From: an uncultured Clostridia bacterium
GTDB taxonomy: Bacteria; Bacillota; Clostridia; Christensenellales; CAG-138
Reading direction: 5' to 3'
DNA: 27,852 nt
NCBI GenBank assembly: GCA_937915925.1
Contig: CALGGM010000135.1
Location: 1-27,852, forward strand
The notes under the pieces are model-generated. The model saw only the letters and a program-made list of their open reading frames with translations. It was not told where the DNA came from and did no database searches. Position numbers and translations under genes: made by a program. Within the stretch, counting starts at the first letter, position 1; the number at the start of each line of letters is the position of its first letter. Of the stretch, positions 15,979-24,015 are shown one piece after another.

Positions 15979-17301
15979 ATGGCAAAACCTTTGGTAGCAA
16001 TCGTCGGCAGACCGAACGTGGGAAAGTCCACGCTGTTCAACCGTCTGATCGGCAAGCGCGTCTCCATCGTGGAAGACACGCCCGGCGTCACGCGCGACCG
16101 CATCTACGGCGACGCGGAATGGCTCGATCGGAAATTTACGCTGATCGACACCGGCGGCATCGAGCCCGCAAGCGAGGACAAGATCGCCGTGCAGATGCGT
16201 CGGCAGGCGGAGCTCGCGATCGAGACGGCGGACGTCATCATCTTTCTGACCGACGGACGCGACGGTATGACGTCGGCGGACCGCGAGGTCGCTTCGATGC
16301 TGCGCCGCTCGAACAAGCCGGTCGTGCTCGCGGTCAACAAGCTTGACGCGCCGAAGTATCACGAGGCGATCTGGGAATTTTATGAGCTGGGTCTCGGCGA
16401 ACCGTTCATCCTGTCCGGCGGACAGGGGATCGGGCTCGGCGATCTTTTGGACGCGGTCTGCGCGTATTTTCCGGACGCGGACGAAGCCGAGGAGGACACG
16501 CGCATCCATATCGCGATCGTCGGCAAGCCCAACGTCGGAAAGTCGAGCCTGACCAATGCGCTTTTGGGCGAGGAACGCGTGATCGTTTCGGACGTGCCCG
16601 GCACGACGCGCGACGCGATCGATACGCCGTTTGAACAAAACGGCAGGCAGTACGTGCTGATCGACACCGCCGGCATTCGCAGAAAGCGCGCGATCGAGGA
16701 TGAAAGCATCGAGCGCTACAGTGTCATTCGCTCGCTCGCCGCCATCCGCAGGGCGGACGTCGTGCTGTTCGTGTGCGACGCCGCAGAGGGGCTTTCCGAA
16801 CAGGACGTGAAGATCGCGGGCTTCGTGCATGAGGAAGGGAAGCCGTCCGTTGTGATCGTGAACAAATGGGATCTGATCGAAAAGGACACGCACACCATGG
16901 AAAAGTTCAAAAAGGACATGGAGGTCGATCTCGCGTTCATGAGCTATGTCCCGTTCCTGTTCATCAGCGCGAAGAGCGGACAGCGCGTCAACAAGGTTCT
17001 TGAGCACGTCGAGGAGGTCTATGCGCAGAGCGTTCGCCGTATCCCGACCGGCATGCTGAACGATGTTCTGAACGAAGCGGTATCCATGACGGAACCGCCT
17101 GCGCAGAACGGACGGCGCTTAAAGCTGTACTACGCGACGCAGGTTGCGATCCAGCCGCCGACGTTCGTGATCTTCGTCAACGAATCCACGCTCGTACATT
17201 TTTCCTACGAGCGCTATATCGACAACTATTTCAGAAAGACCTTCGGCTTTACCGGAACGCCGATCAAGATTCTGTTCCGCAATCGGACGAGAGAGGAGTA
17301 A
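15979..17301 (+). CDS. der: GTPase Der (EngA), 50S ribosome assembly
   Basis: 440 residues with the two tandem G domains that define Der: GRPNVGKS at 10-17 with DTPG and NKLD, and GKPNVGKS at 182-189 with DTAGIRRK and NKWD. The C-terminal KH-like domain follows (LKLYYATQVAIQPPTFVIFV). Der acts in large-subunit maturation. A GAGGAG ribosome site ends 7 bases upstream, at the end of the DUF512 gene. plsY follows after 9 bases. Confidence 0.97.
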   Translation: MAKPLVAIVGRPNVGKSTLFNRLIGKRVSIVEDTPGVTRDRIYGDAEWLDRKFTLIDTGGIEPASEDKIAVQMRRQAELAIETADVIIFLTDGRDGMTSADREVASMLRRSNKPVVLAVNKLDAPKYHEAIWEFYELGLGEPFILSGGQGIGLGDLLDAVCAYFPDADEAEEDTRIHIAIVGKPNVGKSSLTNALLGEERVIVSDVPGTTRDAIDTPFEQNGRQYVLIDTAGIRRKRAIEDESIERYSVIRSLAAIRRADVVLFVCDAAEGLSEQDVKIAGFVHEEGKPSVVIVNKWDLIEKDTHTMEKFKKDMEVDLAFMSYVPFLFISAKSGQRVNKVLEHVEEVYAQSVRRIPTGMLNDVLNEAVSMTEPPAQNGRRLKLYYATQVAIQPPTFVIFVNESTLVHFSYERYIDNYFRKTFGFTGTPIKILFRNRTREE

Positions 17302-17310
17302 CACCCGTAC

Positions 17311-17976
17311 ATGATCGGAGAATGGAACGCGTGGGCGATCGCGTGCGTCGCGCTCGTCGGATATCTGATCGGAAACATGCAGACGGCGCTGATCATCAGC
17401 CGTCTGAAATTCCGTGACGACGTTCGGCTGTACGGCAGCGGCAACGCGGGCACGACCAACATGGTACGCGTTTACGGGAAGAATTACGGGCTTTTGACGT
17501 TCATCGGCGACGCCGGAAAATGCGTGGCGGGGTTCTTTATCGGACGTGCGCTCGGCACGGCGCTCGGGATCTGTCCCGACGATCCCGCTGTCTCGGTTCT
17601 TCTCGGCGGGTATATCGCAAGCTCCTGCGTCGTGCTCGGACATTGCTATCCCGTGCTGTTCCAGTTCCGCGGAGGAAAGGGCGCGGCGTCCGCATACGCC
17701 ATGACGTGGTGTCTCTGCTGGCAGGCGGCACTCGTCGCGACGGTCGTTGCGATCGTCATTTTCCTCGTTTGGAAGCGCGTTTCCTTGGTTTCGGTGCTGA
17801 CCGCGATCGCGTATCTGATCGCCGCTTACGTCGTATGGGCGACCGGGAACGCCGATCGGTACCTGATGTTCTTCGTTACGCCCGTCGTCATTCTGCTGCT
17901 CGTTCGTCATCACGATAACATCAAACGGCTGATACGGGGGGAGGAGAAGGTCATTTCCTCGGGCGACAAACGCTAA
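17311..17976 (+). CDS. plsY: Acyl-phosphate glycerol-3-phosphate acyltransferase
   Basis: 221 residues, a polytopic membrane protein. The family's conserved cytosolic motifs are present: YGSGNAGTTNMVRVYG (about 43-58) and FRGGKGAASA (about 116-125). It transfers the acyl group from acyl-phosphate to glycerol 3-phosphate, the first step of phospholipid synthesis, with PlsX supplying the acyl-phosphate. der-plsY is a common Firmicute pair. Its stop overlaps the stop of convergent sigF by three bases, and its terminator lies inside the sigF reading frame. Confidence 0.95.
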   Translation: MIGEWNAWAIACVALVGYLIGNMQTALIISRLKFRDDVRLYGSGNAGTTNMVRVYGKNYGLLTFIGDAGKCVAGFFIGRALGTALGICPDDPAVSVLLGGYIASSCVVLGHCYPVLFQFRGGKGAASAYAMTWCLCWQAALVATVVAIVIFLVWKRVSLVSVLTAIAYLIAAYVVWATGNADRYLMFFVTPVVILLLVRHHDNIKRLIRGEEKVISSGDKR

Positions 17977-18677
17977 TCCGACATCCTGCTTCTTAACCGA
18001 AGCAGGATCTTTTTTTCGAGCCGCGAAACCTGTACCTGCGAGACGCCGAGAAGTCTTCCGACCTCCGACTGCGACTTTTCGTCGGCATAGCGAAGCTTTA
18101 CGAGCAGGCGTTCGCGATCGGTCAGCGACTCCATAGCTGATCGCAGCGTCAGCTTCTGCACCGACGTTTCCTCCTCGCTGTCGACGCCGAGACGGTCCAT
18201 CACGCCCGGTGCGCCGTCGGGCGGCGTTTCGTCGAGCGACGCGATCGGGGTGTCGCTCGCAAGCGCAGCCGCAAGCTCCTCACGCGAGACGGAAAGCCGT
18301 TCGGAAAGTCCGTCGATCGTGAGATCCGGATCTTCATTTAACGCTTCCCGCACGCGCTGCGCAAGCGATTTGGCGCTTCTCGAAAACTTGATGATCCCGT
18401 CGTCGCGCAAAAACCTACGGATTTCGCCCGCGATCAGCGGCACGGCATAGGTTGAAAAGCACACGCCGAATGAGGCGTCAAACCTTCGGATCGCCTTTAA
18501 TAGCCCGATGGAACCGAGCTGTTTTAGGTCCTCCGGTTCGACGCCGACGTTCAGATACCGCTTTGCGATCGCGCTCACGAGCGGAAGGTTTTCTTCTAAG
18601 AGCGTCCGTTCCGCGTCCGCGTCGCCGCTTTGCGCAAGGCGAAGCCGTTCGAGAAATTCCGCGCGTTCAGTTTGCAT
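17973..18677 (-). CDS. sigF: Sporulation sigma factor SigF
   Basis: 234 residues from the ATG at 18677, which overlaps the spoIIAB stop by 11 bases; the open frame continues upstream only inside spoIIAB. It holds region 2 (QLGSIGLLKAIRRFD, FSTYAVPLIAGEIRRFLRDDG), region 3 (KFSRSAKSLAQRV) and region 4 with the helix-turn-helix KSQSEVGRLLGVSQVQVSRL. The sequence would also resemble sigma-G, but its place behind spoIIAA and spoIIAB identifies sigma-F, the first forespore-specific sigma factor. SpoIIAB holds it inactive until SpoIIAA releases it. Only a weak ribosome site is seen, so translational coupling is likely. Confidence 0.95.
   Translation of the reverse strand: MQTERAEFLERLRLAQSGDADAERTLLEENLPLVSAIAKRYLNVGVEPEDLKQLGSIGLLKAIRRFDASFGVCFSTYAVPLIAGEIRRFLRDDGIIKFSRSAKSLAQRVREALNEDPDLTIDGLSERLSVSREELAAALASDTPIASLDETPPDGAPGVMDRLGVDSEEETSVQKLTLRSAMESLTDRERLLVKLRYADEKSQSEVGRLLGVSQVQVSRLEKKILLRLRSRMSD
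17983..18016 (+). terminator. plsY terminator encoded inside the 3' end of sigF
   Basis: A perfect 10-base stem (ATCCTGCTTC with GAAGCAGGAT), a TTAACC loop, then C and seven T. It begins 6 bases after the plsY stop and lies entirely within the last 15 codons of sigF on the other strand; the T-run encodes lysines of the KKILLRLRSRM segment. The strand and T-run make it a plsY terminator. Confidence 0.85.
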
Positions 18678-19095
18678 GCCGGATGCGCTTCTGCATCGTG
18701 ACGGTCGTGCCCTTGCCCGGCGCGGACTGCACGTCGACTGCGTCCATGAACGCCTCCATGACGGAGAATCCCATGCCGGAGCGTTCGAGCTCGGGCTTCG
18801 ACGTAAAGAACGGCTTTCGCGCAAGCGCAATGTCGTCGATGCCGCAGCCGTCGTCGCGCACGATCACGGTGAGATCGTCGTTTTCGATCTCCATCTGCAT
18901 GGTCACGACCCGATCCCTGCACTGATCGTAGCCGTGAATGATCGCGTTCGTGACCGCTTCGGACACGGCGGTGCGGATGTCGGACAGTTCTTCGATCCCG
19001 GGGTTCATCTGCGCGGCAAAGGCAGCGGCGGCAGCGCGCGCAAAGCCCTCGTTGCCGGACAGGGACAGAAACCGTACTTCCATTTCGTTATGCAT
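18667..19095 (-). CDS. spoIIAB: Anti-sigma-F factor and SpoIIAA kinase SpoIIAB
   Basis: 142 residues, close to the Bacillus protein throughout. It has the GHKL ATPase motifs: N box SEAVTNAIIHGY with Asn50, G1 box DDGCGIDD (81-88), and ERSGMGF (104-110) with Arg105, a sigma-contact residue in the known structure. It binds sigma-F with ATP and phosphorylates SpoIIAA. A strong ribosome site (TAAGGAGG) overlaps the spoIIAA stop, keeping the two proteins coupled. Confidence 0.97.
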   Translation of the reverse strand: MHNEMEVRFLSLSGNEGFARAAAAAFAAQMNPGIEELSDIRTAVSEAVTNAIIHGYDQCRDRVVTMQMEIENDDLTVIVRDDGCGIDDIALARKPFFTSKPELERSGMGFSVMEAFMDAVDVQSAPGKGTTVTMQKRIRHAN

Positions 19096-19106
19096 AGCGT
19101 GCCTCC

Positions 19107-19412
19107 TTACTGCCGTTCCACGATCGCATACAGTCCGGACATCCGAAAGATCCGGTCGACCGATGCGTTCATACCCTTTACGACGAGCTTGCCGCCGCGC
19201 ACGGACAGCTTTCTGAACCGCCCGAGGATCACGCCGAGCCCGGCGCTGTCCATAAATGTCATGCCGGAAAGATCGAGCACCAGTTCATGCACGGTAACGT
19301 CGCGTAAAAGCGTATCGAGCATGATGCGCGTTTGCTCCGCGCTGTGATGATCCAGCTCCCCGGACAGCTGTACCGATAAACGGGAACCGCGTTTTTGCGC
19401 ATTCAATTCCAT
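19107..19412 (-). CDS. spoIIAA: Anti-sigma-F factor antagonist SpoIIAA
   Basis: 101 residues from the ATG at 19412, which has GGAGGT upstream; an in-frame start further up at 19466 is not needed. It is a STAS-domain protein with the phosphorylation site at Ser56 in MDSAGLGVILGR, equal to the serine phosphorylated by SpoIIAB. When SpoIIE removes the phosphate it binds SpoIIAB and frees sigma-F. It is the first gene of the operon. Confidence 0.96.
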   Translation of the reverse strand: MELNAQKRGSRLSVQLSGELDHHSAEQTRIMLDTLLRDVTVHELVLDLSGMTFMDSAGLGVILGRFRKLSVRGGKLVVKGMNASVDRIFRMSGLYAIVERQ

Positions 19413-19441
19413 AAGTTCCACCTCCGATTCTGGTTCAGTTC

Positions 19442-19471
19442 TATATACACCGTTTGCGCTTCGCATCCTTT
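19442..19471 (-). promoter_or_regulatory. Possible sigma-H-like promoter of spoIIA
   Basis: Reading the minus strand, AAAGGAT (19471-19465) is followed after 17 bases by TATATA (19447-19442), 30 bases before spoIIAA. In Bacillus the operon uses sigma-H, whose -35 has an AGGA core; the -35 here fits but the -10 does not match GAAT well. A nearly symmetrical GCGAAAGCG/CGCTTCGC pair overlaps it. The call is tentative. Confidence 0.3.
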
Positions 19472-19528
19472 TGCGAAAGCGGACAAGCTTTCAGGGATAG
19501 TCAGTCATTTTGTCGAATACGGTTTAGC

Positions 19529-20500
19529 ATGAAATGGATAAGGACTTTTCTGTGCGTCGGCATGATCCTGTTTCTTGCGATGACGCCCTCAAAGCTTGCT
19601 GCGCGCGCGCAGGAATCGTTTGTCGATCCGCGCTTTGTGCGGGACACGGACCGCTACACCGGCTCGATCCTTCTGTACCATATTGTGCGCCAGAAGCCGT
19701 ACGCGGGCAGTCTCACGCTGTGGCTGAAAAAACGCGCGGAGGCGTACGAGAAGAAGCATAAGGGAACCTATATTGAGATCGAGGGCATGGACGAAGCGAC
19801 GTTCTTTGAACGGCTGGAATCCGGCAGAACGCCCGACGCGTACTCGTTCTTTTCGGGAACGCTGTATCGGGATCGGTTGAGGGAGATCGATCACCTGAAC
19901 ATGCCGTATCGGGACGGGCTGTTTCAGACGGAAGTCTGTGTGCCGTACTGCTACACGGGGTATTGCAGGCTTTTGAAGACGCCGGACGCGGACGGCGGCA
20001 AGCGGTATTACATGAACGACGTCCTTGCCGCGCGCGACGCTGCGGAGGAGGATGAAGCGAGCGAGGAAAAGGCGGACGTGCTGACGCTCGATTTAAGACG
20101 CGCCGCGGATCTGATCCGCTATAAGGACGGGTTTTCGCTTGCCTCGATCGAGCCGATCGACCGCTTTACGGACGCGGTCTGCTGGATGGGAATCGACCGC
20201 AATACCGACGATGCAAAAGCGGACGCGATCCTTGATTTTATCGCGTTTCTGCTGACGCCCGACAGTCAGCAGACGCTGAACGCCCTGGGGCTCTTGTCCG
20301 TACGTGCGGACGTGAAGAATGCGCCGCCGGACGCTTCGTTAAAGCGCGTGTTCAAAACGTACGAGACCGTGGAGACGGTCGACCCGTTTTTGTGGCAGTC
20401 GAACTACGATGCGCTCTGCGCGGACGCGAAGCTTTCCAGAACCGGCGACGCGGAAGCTCACCTTCGGTTCACAAATCGTTTTCGGGAATGTAAAGAATAG
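19529..20500 (+). CDS. Secreted protein resembling a short type 1 substrate-binding protein
   Basis: 323 residues from MKWIRTFLCVGMILFLAMTP, a signal peptide to about residue 27; there is no lipobox cysteine. The mature part resembles extracellular solute-binding proteins of the sugar-type family: LTLWLKKRAEAYEKKHKG (about 62-79), IEIEGMD, FFERLESGRTPDAYSFFSG, and near the end LTPDSQQTLNALGLLSVRAD. It is shorter than the usual 400 or more residues and has an acidic low-complexity stretch (AAEEDEASEEKAD). No ABC permease or ATPase is nearby. It is transcribed away from spoIIAA. No clear ribosome site precedes this ATG; the frame is open back to 19454 but that extension has no signal peptide character. 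Function unknown. Confidence 0.7.
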   Translation: MKWIRTFLCVGMILFLAMTPSKLAARAQESFVDPRFVRDTDRYTGSILLYHIVRQKPYAGSLTLWLKKRAEAYEKKHKGTYIEIEGMDEATFFERLESGRTPDAYSFFSGTLYRDRLREIDHLNMPYRDGLFQTEVCVPYCYTGYCRLLKTPDADGGKRYYMNDVLAARDAAEEDEASEEKADVLTLDLRRAADLIRYKDGFSLASIEPIDRFTDAVCWMGIDRNTDDAKADAILDFIAFLLTPDSQQTLNALGLLSVRADVKNAPPDASLKRVFKTYETVETVDPFLWQSNYDALCADAKLSRTGDAEAHLRFTNRFRECKE

Positions 20501-20503
20501 GTG

Positions 20504-20532
20504 TTGTGCGCGCACGCGATTTTTGCTATAAT
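20504..20532 (+). promoter_or_regulatory. Sigma-A-type promoter of the murB operon
   Basis: TTGTGC (20504-20509), a 17-base spacer and a perfect TATAAT (20527-20532). Transcription would start about 7 bases later, at or next to the ATG at 20540. It begins immediately after the stop of the preceding gene; no terminator is seen between them. Confidence 0.75.
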
Positions 20533-20539
20533 ACATATC

Positions 20540-21439
20540 ATGGGAAGAATATGGGGAGAACTGCATTTGCCGGAATCGCTTTACACCGAAGCGAACGTGC
20601 CGCTTTCCGAGCTGACGAGCTTTCGCGTCGGCGGGAACGCGCGCTTCGTTCTGCGTCCGCGTTCCTACGCCGAAATTGATGAGGCGGTCCGGTACTGTAA
20701 CGAACACGGAGTCCCGTTTGCGCTGCTTGGGAAGGGCACGAACGTGCTTGCAAGCGACGACGGATTTAACGGTCTTCTGATCCGCTTTGATACGCCGCTG
20801 CACGGGCCGGTGTACGACGGCACGCGCGTGACCGTCTGCTGCGGCACGTCGATGACGCAGTTTGCGAGGGAGACCGTGCAAAAGGGCTTGATGGGATTGG
20901 AGCGGCTTTGCGGCATTCCCGGCACGGTCGGCGGCGCGTGCGCCATGAACGCGGGCGCGTACGGCGGCGAGATCAAGCAGGTTTTAAGACGAATCCGCAT
21001 CCTAAAAGACGGCGTTGACGCTTGGGTCGACGTGTCTGACTTCGATCTCGGCTATCGCAAAAGCGCGTTCTCGTTTCCGGACGCGATCGCGCTTGAAGCG
21101 GAATTCGAGCTTTCGGAGGACGACGGAACGGCGGCGGAGACGATGAAGTCCTGCATGCAGAAGCGCCGCGAGAAGCAGCCGTTGGAGCTGCCGTCCGCAG
21201 GCAGCACGTTCAAGCGTCCGGAGGGACATTTCGCCGGCGCGCTGATCGAACAGTGCGGGCTGAAAGGATATCGGATCGGCGGCGCCGCGGTGTCCGAAAA
21301 GCACGCGGGATTTCTTGTAAACGTCGGAAATGCGACGGAAGCCGATATTTCCGCGCTGATCGAACATGTACAGCGCGTGGTGTTGGAACAGACCGGCGTA
21401 TACTTAGAGCCGGAAGTCAAGCGGATCGGGGGGAACTGA
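20540..21439 (+). CDS. murB: UDP-N-acetylenolpyruvoylglucosamine reductase
   Basis: 299 residues from the ATG at 20540 (290 from a TTG at 20567, see the ribosome-site entry). FAD-binding motifs LTSFRVGGNARF and LLGKGTNVL are followed by CGIPGTVGGACAMNAGAYGG. The catalytic serine is Ser222 in AGSTFKRP, and the C-terminal segment EKHAGFLVNVGNAT is of the type I/II family core. It reduces the enolpyruvyl group to make UDP-MurNAc in peptidoglycan synthesis. It heads a seven-gene run; rapZ starts 1 base after its stop. Confidence 0.96.
   Translation: MGRIWGELHLPESLYTEANVPLSELTSFRVGGNARFVLRPRSYAEIDEAVRYCNEHGVPFALLGKGTNVLASDDGFNGLLIRFDTPLHGPVYDGTRVTVCCGTSMTQFARETVQKGLMGLERLCGIPGTVGGACAMNAGAYGGEIKQVLRRIRILKDGVDAWVDVSDFDLGYRKSAFSFPDAIALEAEFELSEDDGTAAETMKSCMQKRREKQPLELPSAGSTFKRPEGHFAGALIEQCGLKGYRIGGAAVSEKHAGFLVNVGNATEADISALIEHVQRVVLEQTGVYLEPEVKRIGGN
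20553..20569 (+). promoter_or_regulatory. Ribosome site pointing to an alternative TTG start of murB
   Basis: GGGGAG at 20553-20558 lies 8 bases before an in-frame TTG at 20567-20569. This would shorten MurB by 9 residues (starting PESLYTEANVPL after the initiator) and avoid a leaderless ATG at 20540. Confidence 0.45.
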
Positions 21440-21440
21440 G

Positions 21441-22334
21441 ATGGATCTGTTGATCGTATCGGGCATGAGCGGCGCAGGAAAATCGCTTGCGCTCAAATCA
21501 CTCGAGGACATGGGCTTTTTCTGCGTGGACAACCTGCCGTCGCCCATGCTGAAGGAATTTACGGCGCTCTGCAATAACGCGAATCCGCCGATCAAGCACG
21601 CGGCGGTCACGATCGATTCGCGCGAGAGCCTGCTTTCCCGCAGCCCCGAAACGGTGCTGTCCGAGATCCGCAAGCTCGATGTTCCGTACTCGATCCTCTT
21701 TCTGGACGCGAGAGACGACGTTTTGAAGCGCCGCTACAACGAAACGCGCAAGCGCCATCCTTTGGGCCTCGCGGGCGAAGCGGAATCCGGCGTTCGCACC
21801 GAGCGCGGGTATCTTTCGATCATGCGCGACGCGTCCGATTTTGTGCTCGACACCAGCGATATCGCTGCGCGCGATCTCGCGTCGTGTCTTGAAAAGTTTA
21901 TCCCTGAGATGGACCGTGAATCCATGACCGTCGTGCTGTCAAGCTTCGGTTATAAGCGAGGCGTTCCGGTCGACGCGGATATCGTCATCGACATGCGGTT
22001 TGTCGAAAACCCGTTCTATTACGAGAACATGCGCTATCTGTCCGGTCTGGACGACGCCGTGCGCGACTTTGTGCTGTCAAAGCCGTACGTGACGGACTAT
22101 CTCGATCATCTCGAGAAGAACATCACGGATATCCTTCCGTTGTTTGAACAGCAGGACAAGCATATCCTGCGCATCTGCTTCGGCTGCACCGGAGGGCGTC
22201 ACCGTTCGGTCGCGGCGGCGGAGGAGATGGCGTCGCGCCTCAGAAAGCGCGGACATGCCGTCCGCATCTATCACCGCGATATTTCGCGTGAGCTTCAGGA
22301 CATTGAGAACCGTTCGGAAATGAGGAGACTATGA
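21441..22334 (+). CDS. rapZ: RNase adapter RapZ / YvcJ P-loop protein
   Basis: 297 residues. Walker A GMSGAGKS at 8-15 is followed by ALKSLEDMGFFCVDNLP; the C-terminal domain has SFGYKRGVPVDADIVIDMRF and CFGCTGGRHRSV, both diagnostic of the family. Members bind ATP/GTP; in enteric bacteria RapZ guides RNase E to a small RNA controlling glucosamine-6-phosphate synthase, while in Bacillus YvcJ affects competence. The role in this organism is unknown. It overlaps whiA by four bases (ATGA); the yvcK gene that usually lies between them is absent. Confidence 0.96.
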   Translation: MDLLIVSGMSGAGKSLALKSLEDMGFFCVDNLPSPMLKEFTALCNNANPPIKHAAVTIDSRESLLSRSPETVLSEIRKLDVPYSILFLDARDDVLKRRYNETRKRHPLGLAGEAESGVRTERGYLSIMRDASDFVLDTSDIAARDLASCLEKFIPEMDRESMTVVLSSFGYKRGVPVDADIVIDMRFVENPFYYENMRYLSGLDDAVRDFVLSKPYVTDYLDHLEKNITDILPLFEQQDKHILRICFGCTGGRHRSVAAAEEMASRLRKRGHAVRIYHRDISRELQDIENRSEMRRL

Positions 22335-23263
22335 GTTTTTCCACCGACTGCAAAGAGGAACTGATCCGCATTCGCCTGAAAAGTCCGAGGGCAAGGCTTG
22401 CACAGCTTGCCGGCGCGACGTTCACGGCGGGCGGCATCCGTATCTCGCGGACGCCTGCGCTGTTTTTCCATTCGGAAAGCGCGGTCACGGCAAAGCATAT
22501 CGCGTCGATCGCGTTAAGCCTTTACGAGCTTGACGCGGTCGTGGAGGAGAAGCGCACCGAGCACCGCAGAAGACCGATCTATGAGGTCACGTTATCCGGC
22601 AAGGAAATCGAAACGCTGATGCACGACACCGGCGCCATGGTTACGGGCGAGAACGGGCTGAAGCTCATGAGCGAGGTCCCTTCGGTTGTGAACGAGAACG
22701 ACGAGTGCAGGCGTGCGTTTTTGCGCGGGTGCTTTCTCGGAAGCGGCAGCTGCGTCGATCCGAACCGCGGGTATCATCTTGAGCTCGTTTTCCGCACGCA
22801 GTCCGTCGCGGACGAGGCGGCGAAGCTTTTGCGCGAGGCGTCCCTGCACGCGAAGCTTTCGGTGCGAAACGGCGATCGCTACGTCGTCTATCTGAAGGAC
22901 GGCGACGACGTCATGGGCATGCTTGCGCTGATCGGCGCGTCGTCGACGGCGCTCGCTTTGGAGGAGGTGCGCGTCAATAAGGAGATGCGAAACTACATCA
23001 ACCGCACCAACAACTGCGTGACGGGCAATCTCGACAAGCAGGTCACGGCGTCGATCAAGCAGCGGCAGGCGATCGAACGGATCGACCAGACGATCGGCAT
23101 CCGCTCGCTTCCCGCAAGCCTTCAGCAGGCGGCGCTTTTAAGGATCGCGCATCCCGACGCGACGGTGCAGGAGCTTGCTGACCTTGCGGAAATACAGAAA
23201 TCCGGCATGTATCATCGGCTTGACCGGCTGATGAAGCTTGCGGGAGGATTGGAGGATTCATGA
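22331..23263 (+). CDS. whiA: WhiA, DNA-binding regulator of the LAGLIDADG-like family
   Basis: 310 residues. The N-terminal domain (SFSTDCKEELIRI), the LAGLIDADG-like middle (RRAFLRGCFLGSGSCVDPNRGYHLEL) and the C-terminal helix-turn-helix (RIAHPDATVQELADL, then YHRLDRLMKLA) follow in the family order. The segment NYINRTNNCVTGNLDKQVTA is highly characteristic. WhiA controls sporulation septation in Streptomyces and affects division and chromosome segregation in Bacillus. It overlaps both neighbours by four bases, consistent with tight coupling. Confidence 0.96.
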   Translation: MSFSTDCKEELIRIRLKSPRARLAQLAGATFTAGGIRISRTPALFFHSESAVTAKHIASIALSLYELDAVVEEKRTEHRRRPIYEVTLSGKEIETLMHDTGAMVTGENGLKLMSEVPSVVNENDECRRAFLRGCFLGSGSCVDPNRGYHLELVFRTQSVADEAAKLLREASLHAKLSVRNGDRYVVYLKDGDDVMGMLALIGASSTALALEEVRVNKEMRNYINRTNNCVTGNLDKQVTASIKQRQAIERIDQTIGIRSLPASLQQAALLRIAHPDATVQELADLAEIQKSGMYHRLDRLMKLAGGLEDS

Positions 23264-24015
23264 TCAACCAGTACGGCGCATTCGCGCCGGTATACGATCG
23301 CATGATGCACGACGTCGACCGCAATGCGTGGACGGCGTATCTTGACGGATTCTTAAAGGAGCACGGCGCGCACACCGTTCTGGACTGCGCATGCGGGACC
23401 GGCGCCATGGCGATCGCGCTGTACAAGCTCGGCTATCACGTTACCGGCAACGACGTGTCGGCGGACATGCTGATGGAGGCGCGAAACAACGCGTTCAAGG
23501 CGGGCGCGAAAGGCGTGATCTTCATCTGTGAGGATATGCGAAAGCTCAAGCTCCATAAGCCCGTGGACGCGCTGATCGCGGTTTGCGACGGCGTGAATTA
23601 TCTGACCGGCGCAAAGGACGCGGAGTCGTTCTTCCGTCACGCCGCGGACTGTCTGAAACCGGGCGGACTGCTGCTGTTTGACGTGTCCTCGCCGTATAAG
23701 TTCCGTCATGTGCTCGGCACGAATACCTTCACGGAGGAGACGGAGGAGTACGCCTATATCTGGAAGAACAATTACGATCCGAAAACGCGGCTTTGCGAAA
23801 TGGATCTGACCGGGTTTATCAAAAACGGCGCGCAGTACGATCGCTTCCACGAAACGCATCTGCAGCGTGCGCATACCGAAACCGAGCTGAAACGTGCTCT
23901 GATTTACGCGGGATTCGGCACGGTCGCGGTATACGAAGCATTTACGAGGAAGCCGCCGAAACAAAACAGCGAGCGGTTCCAGTTTGTTGCAATCAAGGAG
24001 AACAACCATGCATAA
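23260..24015 (+). CDS. Class I SAM-dependent methyltransferase
   Basis: 251 residues. The AdoMet-binding motif I is VLDCACGTG at 40-48, with acidic NDVS at the end of the second strand and a later PGGLLLFDVSSPYKF segment typical of the family. The N-terminal YGAFAPVYDRMMHDVDRNAW matches the YqeM-like small-molecule methyltransferases of Firmicutes. The substrate is not known. It overlaps whiA by four bases and hslO by eight. Confidence 0.88.
   Translation: MINQYGAFAPVYDRMMHDVDRNAWTAYLDGFLKEHGAHTVLDCACGTGAMAIALYKLGYHVTGNDVSADMLMEARNNAFKAGAKGVIFICEDMRKLKLHKPVDALIAVCDGVNYLTGAKDAESFFRHAADCLKPGGLLLFDVSSPYKFRHVLGTNTFTEETEEYAYIWKNNYDPKTRLCEMDLTGFIKNGAQYDRFHETHLQRAHTETELKRALIYAGFGTVAVYEAFTRKPPKQNSERFQFVAIKENNHA

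Noticed and set aside
17973..18677. Assignment of the sigma factor as SigG
   Set aside because: The protein is similar to both, but it lies directly behind spoIIAA and spoIIAB, the defining context of sigF.
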